From Heliopora coerulea (Eukaryota; Cnidaria; Anthozoa; Scleralcyonacea; Helioporidae), in NCBI GenBank assembly GCA_030142905.1, contig JASJOG010000046.1:1272501-1336500 (forward strand): a stretch of 64,000 nt of DNA, in the 5' to 3' direction. The notes beneath the pieces were generated by a model, which did not search any database, was not told the DNA's origin, and was given only the letters and a program-made list of their open reading frames with translations. Shown piece by piece: positions 47,386 through 62,000 of the stretch (the stretch's first letter is position 1; every line of letters begins with the position of its first letter). Position numbers and translations under genes: made by a program.

Positions 47386-49050
47386 GAAACTTTATAGATG
47401 GAATACCGACGTTCCGAATGAAGGCTCATCTTCGGAGTTAAACGTCTCCCACGTTTCCCTCTGAAGAAAGCTCTTAGCTCTAACGTTCCGTCACTCTTTT
47501 GACTTTGTACATGTCCTTCAAGCCGTTTGTTCGTAACCTTGGTGATCTGAGAACCCTTCCTCTTGGTCCACGTGAACTAAACTAGACCAACCTGATCTAT
47601 CGCTGTTTACATCTGATAAAAGGCTTTCTCTTGAAACGTCAGGTACTTCTGCCTCTGTTTTGGCAGGATACCACCTTTACACTTTCTCTTCCTGGTTGAG
47701 CGCCGCGTACGCAACACTCAATTTTTGATATTACCATCAAATCGGGTAGGATCATTTGCACTAGGCATGTATCTAACAATGGTAGAAGGTGGAACCTTTT
47801 GCCGAGAGGGCGCAGTGTTGCGGGCGCACTACTGCCGGCACCAAGCCTGTAGGGTGGCCCCGCGGTGTGACTCCCAGAAAGTTTGACATCAAGAGGCTCT
47901 GAGAGGTTATTTTCAGCCTTTTTCGTCACATCTCTTAAAATTATCAATCTCGGTCAGGTGTAAACTGGCAGGTACTGTTAATACTCACAACATTTCTGAG
48001 AGATTCTTATCTCACTGTATACCTCCTGGTGCACTAAACATTGATGTATTTGTTCGTTTTTGACTCATGGACGCTCACGTAGGTTCCAAACATTCCTGTG
48101 GTCTTAGCAATGACTAAGTTGCTTTGTTGTTGCCACCTTAAGCAACATGTTTGCAGAACAATTTTTTAAAATATCGTTCACAAAAGGCAAGTTTCGCGCA
48201 ACGATTTTTCGTACAACAGATGTTGCTTTGAAAATTCGTGGTTAAAATCATCTTTACGCCAAGCCGAGATTGTGCAACGCATTTCTTGACAGTAGCTCAG
48301 TGTTACATCCATCGCACAACTTGTCTCACGACCGTCGGCACGTCATCCAGCAAAATACCAATTAAAACCAGTCATCTATTCTCCTCGGTTGTCTTTCGCA
48401 CGAGATGCTGAAAACTTTGTTTCTATTGCTGCCAATGGCCTAAAACACACCACACTCAACCAATTGCAACGTCACAGATTCAGCCGCTGTGAAAGACGTT
48501 TCTCACTACAACACTGCCTTAGTTTGCTAGTAAAATTTCAGTCGTCCGCTGTGCTAACTTTATTGTACGAGCGGCCCCAAAAACTTGCGAAATGTATCTT
48601 GGTCTCTCTTGGGTTTTCCGTCTCTGAGTCTATTCTTTCCTAATTTATACGTCTCTCGTTTTGCGACGATTTCTTAGACCTGCAGTCCATACATTGTCAT
48701 TTCCTGTGATAAATACTTAATGCTTTTACCACTATTTCACTCACTAACCAAGTCAGTCTTTTGGTTAATTACCTTTTAGCTGAACTTTATTAAGTTGAAC
48801 TTTAACTGAATTACCCACAATCCTCGGTTTGTGGATCGCTATAAGTATTTTTTTCCAATGGAGTTGCTTGGTAAAGTGCAAACGACGTGTGAGTTCTCAT
48901 CTCTTAAAATGCAAACGGTACCCTGTATTTAACACTTGACCCTAATCCTGTGGTATTTAGTGCTTTAAGTCGATTTCAAAATCGTCTTTACGGTAATCTT
49001 CATAATATCTTGTCTTGCGATAGTTGAAATAACAGATGAACAGGAAATCA
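47386..49050. other. Intergenic, no gene seen
   Basis: The short ORFs 47639-47947 (-) and 48389-48643 (+) have no recognisable domain or splice context. CTGAAGAAAGCTC-type and GAAACGTCAGG words near 47462 and 47633 recall the hammerhead-like motifs elsewhere but are too incomplete to call. Confidence 0.35.
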
Positions 49051-50769
49051 TTCGAAACCAAATCCTCCCCAATGGTTTAGGACGACCTGATTAACTAGTT
49101 GAGCAGAAATACAGGGGCGTGCATGGGATTCCGATACAAAAACGCAAAAAAACTAATTTCCGATCTCGAACTTACTGGTTTGTGTCCACCTGGTAATCCA
49201 TTTGCTCTGGAGAGTTCTTTCTGTTCGTGACACTGCATTAGACTGGTACATCGCTTGCCAACCAAATGCTCATGGAAATCCACTATCAATCTGACATCTC
49301 AAACGTTTCCAGCGAAGGTCTACTCGTTCATTAGCCTAAAACTGTGAAAACGTAGACGAAAGGTCTTTGCTTTGAACTTTAGTAAATATAACAAGTAAAA
49401 GCTCAGCAATAAATAACCAACGACGTTGGTTATTTATTTGTCGTTGCGCCAAAAGTTATGAACCGAAATAGTTCGAAGCTGGCCACCCAACGGGTTTATG
49501 AGCAAATGACTTGGTGCATTAACTGTACCAAACATGGATATTGTTCTCTCGTCTTTGGAATTGTCTTCTTATAGACAATCCAAGATCTCCAAGAAATGTG
49601 CTCCGAATACGAGTTTACCTGCACTGTTTAAATTGCCTGGCTATAGAACTCTGTTTTCTATAGAATCCATTCCGGTCGCAAAAAGTTTTTAACTCGGCGC
49701 CATCGCAATCCGTGTCAAACTGTTTGCGGTCATGACCGTCTTCGTGATTTGTGACTGAAGCCATTTTCTAGACGAAAAGCTGGCATGTTTCCCTTCTAAT
49801 ATTTGTCAGTTTTCCTGTCGTTAAGATGTGAAAGTCAGACAAGAAATCCGTCTTAAATTGACTGGAGACTAAGAAAACGGGAAGGATTCTAGTGAACAAA
49901 TAATTATCCATCCCGGCGATCGAAGTCTATCTTCAAAGTCGTGTCAAATGAATATCTGGCCTAAAGGCTCTCTCATCTGACATGAATTCGCCAAGTTAAT
50001 AATTTTTACTTTACGTCACAGTCCTAGAGACGACTGTCGCGAAAAAAATACCTGAAGATGGAAAACTCTACTTCGTCCATTCGTCAAGATGGTTTGCTGC
50101 GAAACCGTAAGAGGACGTTGGGGAAATATCGCAAATGTTTACCAACAAACTGCGATCAAAACCTCGCTAATTATTTTGAGGTTTTTTGCATTGCATCTAT
50201 GAAAATACGAAAAACAGCCTTGCCAGACTAATATTTTGGATTGTCTATAAGGAGACTATTCCAAAGACAAGAGAGCAAAATCCATGTTTGGTACAGTTAA
50301 TGCACCAAGTCATTTGCTCATAAACCCGTTGGGTGGCCAGCTTCGAACTATTTCGGTTCATAACTTTTGGCGCAACGACAAATAAATAACCAACGTCGTT
50401 GGTTATTCATTGCTGAGCTTTTACTTGTTATATTTACTAAAATTCAAAGCAAAGACCTTTCGTCTACGTTTTCACAGTTTTAGGCTAATGAACGAGTAGA
50501 CCTTCGCTGGAAACGTTTGAGATGTCAGATTGATAGTGGACTTCCATGAGCATTTGGTTGGCAAGCGATGTACCAGTCTAATGCAGTGTCACGAACAGAA
50601 AGAACTCTCCAGAGCAAATGGATTACCAGGTGGACACAAACCAGTAAGTTCGAGATCGGAAATTAGTTTTTTTGCATTTTTGTATCGGAATCCCATGCAC
50701 GCCCCTGTATTTCTGCTCAACTAGTTAATCAGGTCGTCTTAAACCGTTGGCGAAGATTTGGTTTCGAGA
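49051..50769. mobile_element. 1.7 kb fold-back element with near-identical 530 bp arms
   Basis: Arms 49051-49582 and 50232-50769 are inverted copies with few differences. Both carry the same 64-codon ORF beginning MIVDFHEHLVGKRC, identical in protein sequence (49095-49289 on minus, 50530-50724 on plus). Each arm also holds the 31 bp palindrome AATAAATAACCAACG with its complement. The 650 bp spacer encodes nothing recognisable. The ORF looks like chance openness. Confidence 0.8.
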
Positions 50770-50965
50770 GCTAAACCTTGCCAGACTAGGGTTTTCACTT
50801 GACTGGATAAAATTGTCGGGCCTCAGACAGATTGAAAGCAGCGGACTTCTCAGCCCAAACAGTCGAGAAAAGGTTCACAGGGGATGTTTACACGAGAAGA
50901 ACAAGATGTGCTTGTATACGAACAGGCGCGAACGAGCCCACTTCTACGCGAGTGGACGCCGCCTC

Positions 50966-51289
50966 GCAGAATATTCAATCAACCAGAAGTCCAACTTCGT
51001 GATTCTTGTTGTCATCGATTTATTTCTTGGCTGCCATGCTCCCACCAAGCGTCACCTCGAAAAGAGTTTTTGCTACAAGAGACTTGAACCACAAAGCTCT
51101 CAGAATCATTGTCCAAACTCCAAAGATAACAATGTGCTGATGTTTTTCCTAAAAAAGGCAACAACGTTTAAGCTACAAATTGTGAGTTTTTGCTACAGGA
51201 GACTTGGATCACAAAGCTCTTTGAATCACTGTCCAAACTCCAAAGATAATGTGCTAATGTTTTACCTAAAAAGGCAATAAACTACAAGT
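50966..51289 (+). repeat. Interspersed repeat, copy 2, with internal tandem duplication
   Basis: Matches 1643-1835. Its 3' part is a diverged tandem duplication of about 115 bp: two blocks begin AGTTTTTGCTACARGAGACT at about 51064 and 51184. The 177-codon ORF that spans it is repeat-derived. Confidence 0.65.
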
Positions 51290-51980
51290 TCAACGAATTT
51301 TCGGGATCCTTGCCAGGAAGAAGGCGGTGGCCGAAAATAGGAGAATACAAACATAAGAGTCACCGACCCTGAGTTAGTTTTCTTGTTGATTATTTGTGTG
51401 TCGGCGTCTTGGGTTATGAAGGCGCGATTATTTTTTATTGTTTATGCAAGCGTTCTAGCGCCTTACATAAGGCGCATGTTTCTCTCATGGTCGCAGCTTG
51501 GGCTTTCCCTCACCTGAACAAAACCATCTGGCTTTAGGTAAAATGAAATCCGAAGACGGCCAAGTCCTGCCATTCGAGAAAGGGTTGAAGCGTCCTAGCG
51601 ATTCAAGTTACAAATTGAAGAGATGTGGAGAGATCGAATGATTTCCCCATTTAGATAATTGCAAGGAATTTGTTACTAAATGTGACCACGATCTAATTCA
51701 GCGATTGAGACATAAATGGGCCATATATCAAAGTTCATGATGAGTAGAACTAACAGCCATCAACACCTTTCGAGATCGCTGAAAGTGAAACAGGCTGTTT
51801 ATTCCGATTCTCCACAGTGCACTTACTTTTTTTAACTTATGCCTTGAGTAATGACAGATCACCTGCCGGTATCTATAATAATTATCTCTCTTATGGGCCG
51901 TCTTACATTTTGATGTGTCTATACAGTTCACATTTGAAAAGATATGAATGACCTTGCCTGGTCTTGAGGTGCACGTGGAT
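51290..51980. other. Intergenic, no gene seen
   Basis: No ORF with coding features and no obvious repeat between the interspersed repeat and the hAT-type MITE. Confidence 0.35.
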
Positions 51981-52359
51981 CAGTGACGTAGCCAGGGTCC
52001 AATCTTTGGGGGGGGGGCGACAGTTCTTATTGAAATGTATTTGCCTCCCCTGAAAAATTAATTTTGCTATAGAATCTTTGAATTACTTAATCGTATATGT
52101 GGTGCATGATCCACTCGTTTTCCACAATTTTTAAAAGGAGAATGAGCTGAAAATTTATCGTACAAATCGACAACTTTGTCATGTCGTCCAATTTTGGTTA
52201 AAAGTTAACAATTGGACCGCATGTTAACTCACATGACCAAGTCACATAAGCATAACTCTTCTTCCCTAAGTTTCTCTACGAGTTTAACATTTTCTCCAGG
52301 ATGACTTTGGAGACTATTAGGGGGGGGCAAGAGCCCCCACCCCCTTGGCTACGCCACTG
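51981..52359 (+). mobile_element. hAT-type MITE, intact copy
   Basis: A 379 bp unit with terminal inverted repeats CAGTGRCGTAGCCARGG, flanked by an 8 bp target duplication with one mismatch (ACGTGGAT at 51973-51980, AAGTGGAT at 52360-52367). G and C runs follow each end. No transposase. Confidence 0.85.
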
Positions 52360-52805
52360 AAGTGGATTGCATTCAAAATAGCATGCAGGGACCTAAATAG
52401 CGCACATCGTTTCCTGAAGAGCAGATACCTGATCCTTCACTTCTTGTGTGTTTTTCACGCAAAGTGACTACTCTACCGGCACGTTTTTGTATCGTTCAGG
52501 AAGACATACACTATATGTTCTTCAGGACAGGGGAGAGGCCATCCTTTGAAAAGCTGGGGGGGGACAAATCGTTGACAATCGTTTCCGACAACATGTCTGT
52601 TCGTCTTCTGGACAATATGTGCTGTACAGTGTCTTCGGAAAAGATGTATATGTGCCTTTAGGCCGATTGTGAAATGTCCTGGAAATATGTATATTCCGGA
52701 CGTGATGAGTACTTGTTATTCAGGACAACGAGTCACCTCTTTAAGACAAAATGTGTGCTTATCAGCATAGCATTTGGACTTTTCAGGAAATTACGTCCTC
52801 TTGTA

Positions 52806-54199
52806 CAGTGGGGGTCAAAAGTCTGAGTCCAGTCGTATTTTTTTCCCTCAATGTAGGATAAATCATGTTTCATGTGGAGAAAAATTAATTTATTGATTTA
52901 CACATGCGTATTTTTATCAGTACATGCTTCCCACATGCCTTCCTTTTAATTTTTGAGTTATTTAACACACGCTGTAATTTATATAAAGCCTCCATGATGT
53001 GTAGCTGGACCAAAGATGGCAAAAGAACCCAGTGAAGGAATAAGAGTTCAAATAATTGCACTGAGTAGTGAAGGTTTTTCACAGCGCAAAATTGCTGAAA
53101 AGATAGGGGTTTCAAAGAGTGCTGTGCGGCGAACTTTGGAAAGGTTTCGAGAAACAAAATCCTATTCTACAAAACCAAGATCTGGGAGGCCAAGAGCTAC
53201 CACTTTGAAGGAGGATCAGTACATTAAGACAACTTCCTTACGTAACAGAACTGCAACGGCTGGTAACATTCAATCAATAGTTAACGAAACTTGAGAAAAA
53301 ACAATAAGCAGATCAACAGTGAAAAGGAGACTAAATGCATGTGGTGTACATGGAAGAGTGGCTGTCTCAAAACCACTCCTAAGATCCCGAAACAAACGGA
53401 AACGGTGGCTATGGGCCAGAAAATACAGGCATTACACTAAAGAAGATTGGAAAAGTGTTCTTTTCGCTTATGAATCAAAATTTGAAATATACGGAAATAA
53501 CCGTCGCATTTATGTTAGACGTAGAAAGAATGAGAGATTTATAAATTCTTGCCTCAAGCCAACAGTTTAACATGGTAGTGGGAACATTCAGGTTTGGGGT
53601 TCCTTTAGTTATAATGGTGTTGGCGATCTTTACAGAATTAAGAACACTCTTACAAAGCAAAAATATCACTCCATCCTTCAAAGACGAGCCATACCATCCG
53701 GCTTAAGGTTGTGCGGAAGGGGTTTTGTGTTGCAACAAGATAATGATCCGAAACACACTTCTCACATGTGTAAAAATTATTTAAGAAGAAAGGAAGAGAA
53801 AGGTGATCTGGTCGTTATGGATTTTCCTCCTCAATCTCTGGATCTAAACCCTATTGAGAATTTATGGGAACATTTGAAACGAGAGAAAATGAAACATAAT
53901 CTCACAAGTAAAGAGAACCTATGGGATGTCCTTAATCAATGCTGGAATAACCTTAAGGCAGCAGTACTCAGAAATCTTGTTGACTCTATGCCAGGAAGAG
54001 TTAAAGCTGTTTTAAAAGCAAAAGGAGGTCACACAAAATAATAAAGTAATGTTTACTTGGCTAGTACAATGTAATCAATTCCAATGTTGATGTAAATGCT
54101 AAAGTTATGCGCATATAGTGCTGTGTTGTGTGAAAATATATTGTATATCAATAAAAGACAAAAGCATATTGACTGGACTCAGACTTTTGACCCCCACTG
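52806..54199 (+). mobile_element. Tc1-like DNA transposon, complete ends
   Basis: A 1394 bp element bounded by identical 29 bp inverted repeats beginning CAGTGGGGGTCAAAAGTCTG, with the TA target duplication at 52804-52805 and 54200-54201. It contains a single transposase frame (53016-54041), described separately. Confidence 0.95.
53016..54041 (+). pseudogene. Tc1-like transposase, inactivated
   Basis: One frame of 342 codons, the normal Tc1 size. Residues 1-60 form the paired-like helix-turn-helix (GFSQRKIAEKIGVSKSAVRR), followed by an AT-hook-like GRPR linker (SGRPRATT) and the DDE domain. It is dead in three ways: TGA at 53292-53294, TAA at 53568-53570 and, at the first catalytic Asp, a Tyr (FAYESKFEIYG where the family has a DES motif). 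The second Asp (LQQDNDPKHTS) and the final acidic residue (NPIENLWEHLK) remain. No frameshift is present. The copy can only be mobilised, if at all, by a transposase made elsewhere. Confidence 0.95.
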
Positions 54200-54201
54200 T
54201 A

Positions 54202-56029
<1,828 letters not shown>

Positions 56030-59000
56030 ATGAATGCCTCTGTCTTCTCTCTGATTCTTCTTCTTCTAACTCTTACTCTTCTGGAGACCTCCGTTCATGG
56101 CGGACGACGGAACAAAAAGAAACCGACGAGATCGTCTCGTCCGAACATCATCTTCATCCTGATGGATGATCTGGATCTACAACTTGGTTCCATGGAGGTT
56201 ATGAAGAAGACGCGGAGGATTTTCCGCAACGATGGCGCTGAGTTCGTTAATGCTTTTGTCACCAGTCCCATCTGCTGTCCATCACGGTCCTCCATTTTGA
56301 CCGGGATGTACGCCCACAACCATGGTTGCATGACGAACACTGTAAACTGTGCGTCATTGTCGTGGAGGCGAGGGCCGGAGAAGAAGAATTTTGGTCATTA
56401 TTTGCAACAAAGCGGCTACAAAACCGGTATGAAAATTTTACGCCGTAAATCATGTAGATAAATAATTAGGACACGGCTTACTTAAGACGTGTCCTAATTA
56501 AGATAAGAAAGGCTAGTGGAAAAGGTGTAAACATTGGTTCACGTCTTACACGGATCAGACTCGCCAAGATTGTGGATTCAGGTTAACTTTCACGAGTTTA
56601 CTTCTCCCTTAACAACTATATCCTTTTTTTCAGGATATTTTGGAAAATATCTGAATAACTATGATGGATCGTGGATCCCAAATGGTTGGGACAGCTGGTC
56701 CGCCCTTATCAAGAACAGCAGATTTTATAATTATACATTAAATAGAAATAAAATAATGGAGCGCCATGGCAGCAATTATCAAAAAGACTACTTTACTGAT
56801 GTTATAACCAACTACAGCATTGACTTTTTCCGCGAATCAAGAACGAGTGAACCTCAAAAACCTGTCATGATGGTCCTCAGTATGTCAGCACCGCACGGAC
56901 CGGAGGATCCTGCTCCACAACATCAAAATCTTCTTAGGAATATAACAGCACCAAGGTAACACAAGTTATAATTTAAGTTAGTTCACGCTGCTCTGATATC
57001 ACTTATAGGTATCATGTATTGACATTAAGCGGAAGCAGTTGGTATCAGGAGTCCTTGACGTCATCATATCTCTCCTATAATCTTTTTTCGTGATTGGACA
57101 GCAGTCTTGGCTATATGATCGTCCATTGGTTTCTTTTTTGCATTCAGCTGTCTGTATGTCCGTCCACTCATCTGTTTGTCGTTGTATTTGTCATTCTGCT
57201 TCACTGCTTGCTTTGCTTTCATTTCTTGCTTGCTTCCTTTCTTTCCTTCCTATATCTATCTTTGTTTCTTTCTTTTTATCTTTCTTTTTTTCTTTCTTTC
57301 TTTCTTTCTTTCTTTCTCTCTCTTTCTTTCCTTCTTTCTTCCTTTCTTTCTTTCATTCATTCTTTCATTCATTCTTTCCTTTCTTTCTATGTTTCTTTCT
57401 TTCTTTTCTTCTTTCTATCTGTCTTTCTTTCTCTATTTCCGTCTTTTATTTTCTTCTTTTTCCCTTCTTTTACTTTCTTATATTTTTCCTACATTTTTCC
57501 TTATATTTTTCCTATATTTTTCTTATATTTTTCCTTTTCCCTTTCTTTTCCTTTTCTCCTTTTTCTTCCTTTTCTGTTTTTTCTTTTCTTTTCTTTTTGT
57601 TCCCCACCTTCCATGTATTCCTTATCTTCCTTTTCTTGCTTTTCTTAACTTTCTTCTTGATTGATCTGTCCGTTCGGTCTGTCGGTCTGTCGGTCTGTCC
57701 GTGTCTTGTCCATCTCTCTATCCTTCTTTCTTATCTGCCTCTCCGTCCAAATCTAATACAGCTAATGGAATTTAATATGCTTATATTTAACTTTGGAAAT
57801 TAGCGAGAAGATAACCGCTTCTCGTAAAACGCTGGGTCAAAGCTATGGTCATATTTAGTAAACTCGACTAAACGTTTTATAATCGAACAACATTCTCAGA
57901 TATCCCAACTTCAACGTCCATTCTACAGACAAGCATTGGCTTCTCCAGTATACAAAGCCCATGGATTCTCAGAAAATCGCATTTGCTGACTTGCTTCATC
58001 GCAGGCGTCTCTTAACATTGCTTTCCGTGGATGACGCAATCCAGCGACTGTATCGCAATCTCAAAGATGAAGGAATGTTGGACAATACGTACATTTTCTT
58101 CAGCTCAGATCATGGTTATCATCTTGGACAGTTTGGACTGGCAAAAGGAAAGTCGATGCCTTACGAGTTTGACATCCGTGTTCCGTTTTATGCCCTGGGA
58201 CCGAAAGTACCGAAAGGAAAGAGGTAGGAGACTGCACGTTGACTTTGGAGTGGTTTCGGGACGCTAGGACAGAGATACGACTTCACAGGGCTTACGATAA
58301 CGCACATTAAGTTCAAAATTCATGTGCTAGAAATCGAAAAAATTCTCGGAATTGAACTTGGGCGTGAGAATTATCATCTAAAATATTTTAAGGCCTATGC
58401 ACACGATGCGAGTGTCGTATATGATTATTCGTGTAATTATCTCTAATGAGCACAATACTTGATTGCCATTCGCTTGATAATGTTGCAAAATGTCCAGATT
58501 ACGCTTGTAACTAAATCGCATCCATCAAGACGAGCATTAGTATGTGACAATCATACACTGGATAAGCGTTTAAGCGCGGAAATACCACCTAAATATTTAC
58601 CATGGGTATTTAAAATGAACTACCACCTTTATTGTTGTAAGTTACACAGACGAATCCGGTACATGGCTAATTTTTTCATTAGAAAAACAAACTTGGTATG
58701 ATACCTGATTCTTTACACTTTGTACTTTGAATGGTCAAGAAACTGACCATCGTTCAGACCGTGTTTACTTCCTGTTTTTTGTTGTATCTGATTTCTTGCA
58801 TTTCCTAGAATCAAGGACATCGTACTTAACATTGACCTTGCTCCCACTTTCCTGGATCTCGGAAACGTTAGAGTTCCCGGCGCTATGGACGGTCGATCAA
58901 TTCTGGATTTACTGGATTCTTTCCAAGAACAAAACCCGGAATTAAACTGGCGGGAAACAGTCCTGATCGAGAAGTCGTAAGTTAAAATTTAATTTGGTTA

Positions 59001-62000
59001 TTTCTTAACGCGAAAGACTCGCGGAAGACGAGTTCGAGAGACTGCAAAAAAAAGGAGGGCGAGCATTAAAACGCAAGATTATTTGCTACTTTCCACTCTC
59101 TATACTCTTCTTTTTTTCTAAATCCTTATCCTCCTTCAAAGAAGAAGACCAAAAATCTTTATAAACATTGTGCATTAAGCAAGCTAGCACGGCTACAGCA
59201 TTTAATAAAGTAATAAAACAGCGATTTTGTCGTGGTAACAAATTTAAACACAGTTTTTTAAATACGTAGATACCATGGTGATTGGTAATTTAAGATAAAG
59301 TAGGAGAAGATGAAGAGTAATATACGCATTAAAGAGGTATACACAGTTATCAAAGACTGTTGGATAGTTTAGTTCTTAAAAGAACTGTGTGAAACTTAAA
59401 GAGGTAAAATTCTACGTAAAGAATAAACCTAAAGAATTAGAAAAAAGCACGATGCATTTCGGCAGACCACTTATCAAGTGCTATAGTTGGAAAACTTAAA
59501 GATCCTGATCTGTGCCGGCAAAAGGAATTTGTTTTCCAACTATCCCTATTTTGACCCTCCCACATACCGTTGGGTCGATGTCATCAGTTTTCTTTAGACT
59601 ATATAAGCAGGTGATATGTTTCTTTAGTTAGCAGACGTATAGCACTTGATAAGTGGTCTGCCGAAATGCATCGTGCTTTTTTCTAATTCTTTAGGTTTAT
59701 TCTTTACGTAGAATTTTACCTCTTTAAGTTTCATACAGTTCTTTTAAGAACTAAACTATCCAACAGTCTTTGGTAACTGTGTATACCTCTTTAATGCGTA
59801 TATTACTCTTCATCTTCTCCTACTTTATCTTAAATATACCAATCGCCATGGTATCTACGTATTTAAAAACTGTGTTTAAATTTAATAAAGTGGACTGATC
59901 GTAAGGAATGGAATAAAATAACATTCCGTGTAGAAGGTAGATCCTTCCTTCCACCCTGAAGATGACCGCCACTGAGGCCGTTGAAACGTCAGTCACCAAC
60001 AGTCTTTCTCAAGACTACCCTAACTAGGACAACTTACCTTGAACACGTACTGATTCCCCCGGGTTCAAGTCATTTGCTTTAAAATAACATTCCATTCGTT
60101 TTTACTCCTCTAGAGCTCTTCTCAGTAGATCCGATCAATTTGTAAACGACAGAAAACGTTCTAAATATTGTGTGCTAACGTCGCCTTGAAACCATAGAGA
60201 TGCTCTCTGCGATCTCTTGTGTCGACGTACGACGTCGTAGAAAATTCCTATTGTATTGAGCGAGAATGTCTATCGTAACAATTCGCCGCCGAAGACGTTT
60301 CCTCGGTGTTAACTCTTGTATTCAGTTTGCTACCAGAGACATTGTTTGATTAGTTTACTCGCTTCCTTTTCCAGAAAAACGTTGTACGCTTCAAAGTATA
60401 AACATCAGAAGTCGCCTGCTAAAACGAAAGCTGAATTGATTCGGGAAAGGTGTCGTCTCCTGTCCTATGCGTCACCGTGCAAGGTTGGTCAACAGTGGAC
60501 ATGTGTAAAGCACTTCGGACAGTTGAGATTGCGGAAATGTCGTCGACCCAGAGAAGATCCGGAAGCAAGAGTGAGGCTACCCACAAGTATTTATCACAAA
60601 CGTTGTAGATGTACAATAAAAGACAAAGGTTCGTCATGAAGCGTTAAGTTGTCGCGAGAATATCTCGTGCACGTAAGTTGGATAAAACTCGCCTCCAACC
60701 TTTGTGTACTCGATAGCTCAAGAGGTAGAGCGGCGGGCCGGTATCCCGAAGGTGCGAGTTCAAATCCCGCTCGAGTCAACATTTTTCAGTTGACTTCGGC
60801 AGTGTTAGATTATGAAAAGTTTCTGTTCATGTATATCTCTGAGGATGATTCTGAAATAAAAAAGTGACTTCTTTTTTCATTATTTTATTACCACTTCGTT
60901 TTAATTTCACTGCCAGTTTGCGACTCATTAACTCACCTCCTATTAGTTAAGAATTTTAGTGTGATTTGCTCGAAATTTACAAAATACAGTAGAATAATTC
61001 TATATCAAAATCGGTTGTATTTAAAATCTCGTTGTACCGGTAATTTTCCTTGTATCTGTTAAACTTGCTCTTCCTCGAAAACTGTTTTTGTTTATCATAA
61101 GAAATTAAAAATTGAAAATTTCTTCTATGGTCCTCAAAACTGCTGTCTATAAGAATTGCTACTGTGACAACTAGGCCATATAGTTGGCAATGATTTTTAA
61201 GCTTTAAAGTAAGCTACGATTTTATATCTTAAGCTTTTAAATACTAGGCATTAACATTCTTCTCGAGGTCGCGGTTTCCGCGTGGTTCGTCCATTTGTAT
61301 TAAAGCTCCTTTTTTTCTTCATATTCTCAGGACGAAGCGGTTATCGCCGCCACCGGAAGCGTAACGTGGACGGCATTCCGAGAGGTTACTACCAATGGTA
61401 TTCCAAGTCCGCAAGTGCGAGGAGAGAGTTTAAAAAGCTGCAGAGCTACAGACAACACTTAAGGAAGGAGTCCTCCGCTAGCTACAGCAAAAAATTGGGC
61501 GAAAAGGCTATAAAACACCGGCTCAAAAGACTCAACTCTAAAATCGTGGCTTCGAGGCAGCGTTTGGCAACTTTACGATACATGAAAAAGTTTTTTTCTA
61601 GGCTAATGTACAAGTCGATGTCAAGTGAGAATGTATGGTGTCGATGTGTAAATGGTGAAAACTTTGAGATTGAAAGAGTGATTACTGGGGATCGTGTCAA
61701 GTCCACCGGAACTCGTCCAAGTAAACCGAACAGGAAAATTACTAAAAAGCTCAAAAAGAAAAACAAAACTTGTTCCATTCGAGGGTTGAATTGTTTTGAG
61801 CATACAAACCAACATTGGAAGACTCCACCGCTGTGGACAAGTAAGTAGAGAGAGAAAGCGTGACGTAAACTTTTTGACATCATTCTGACAAATACCACTT
61901 CGTCCCTCCCTACTTATCGTCCGTAAATTTGTTAGTCTGCCTGTCTTTCTGTTTGTTCGCTCATTTATTTACTTGTTTATTTACTTAACTTTGCCGTATC

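Noticed and set aside
50747..51280. 177-codon ORF
   Set aside because: It spans the end of a fold-back and an interspersed repeat with internal duplication; its relative at 1583-1870 does not keep the frame.
57090..57803. Three long plus-strand ORFs rich in Phe, Ser and Leu
   Set aside because: They are frames through a CTTT pyrimidine tract inside SULF intron 2.
60708..60776. Candidate tRNA-Thr gene
   Set aside because: The fold is good, but position 33 is not T, and the fixed body and tail shared with other copies show that it is a SINE head.
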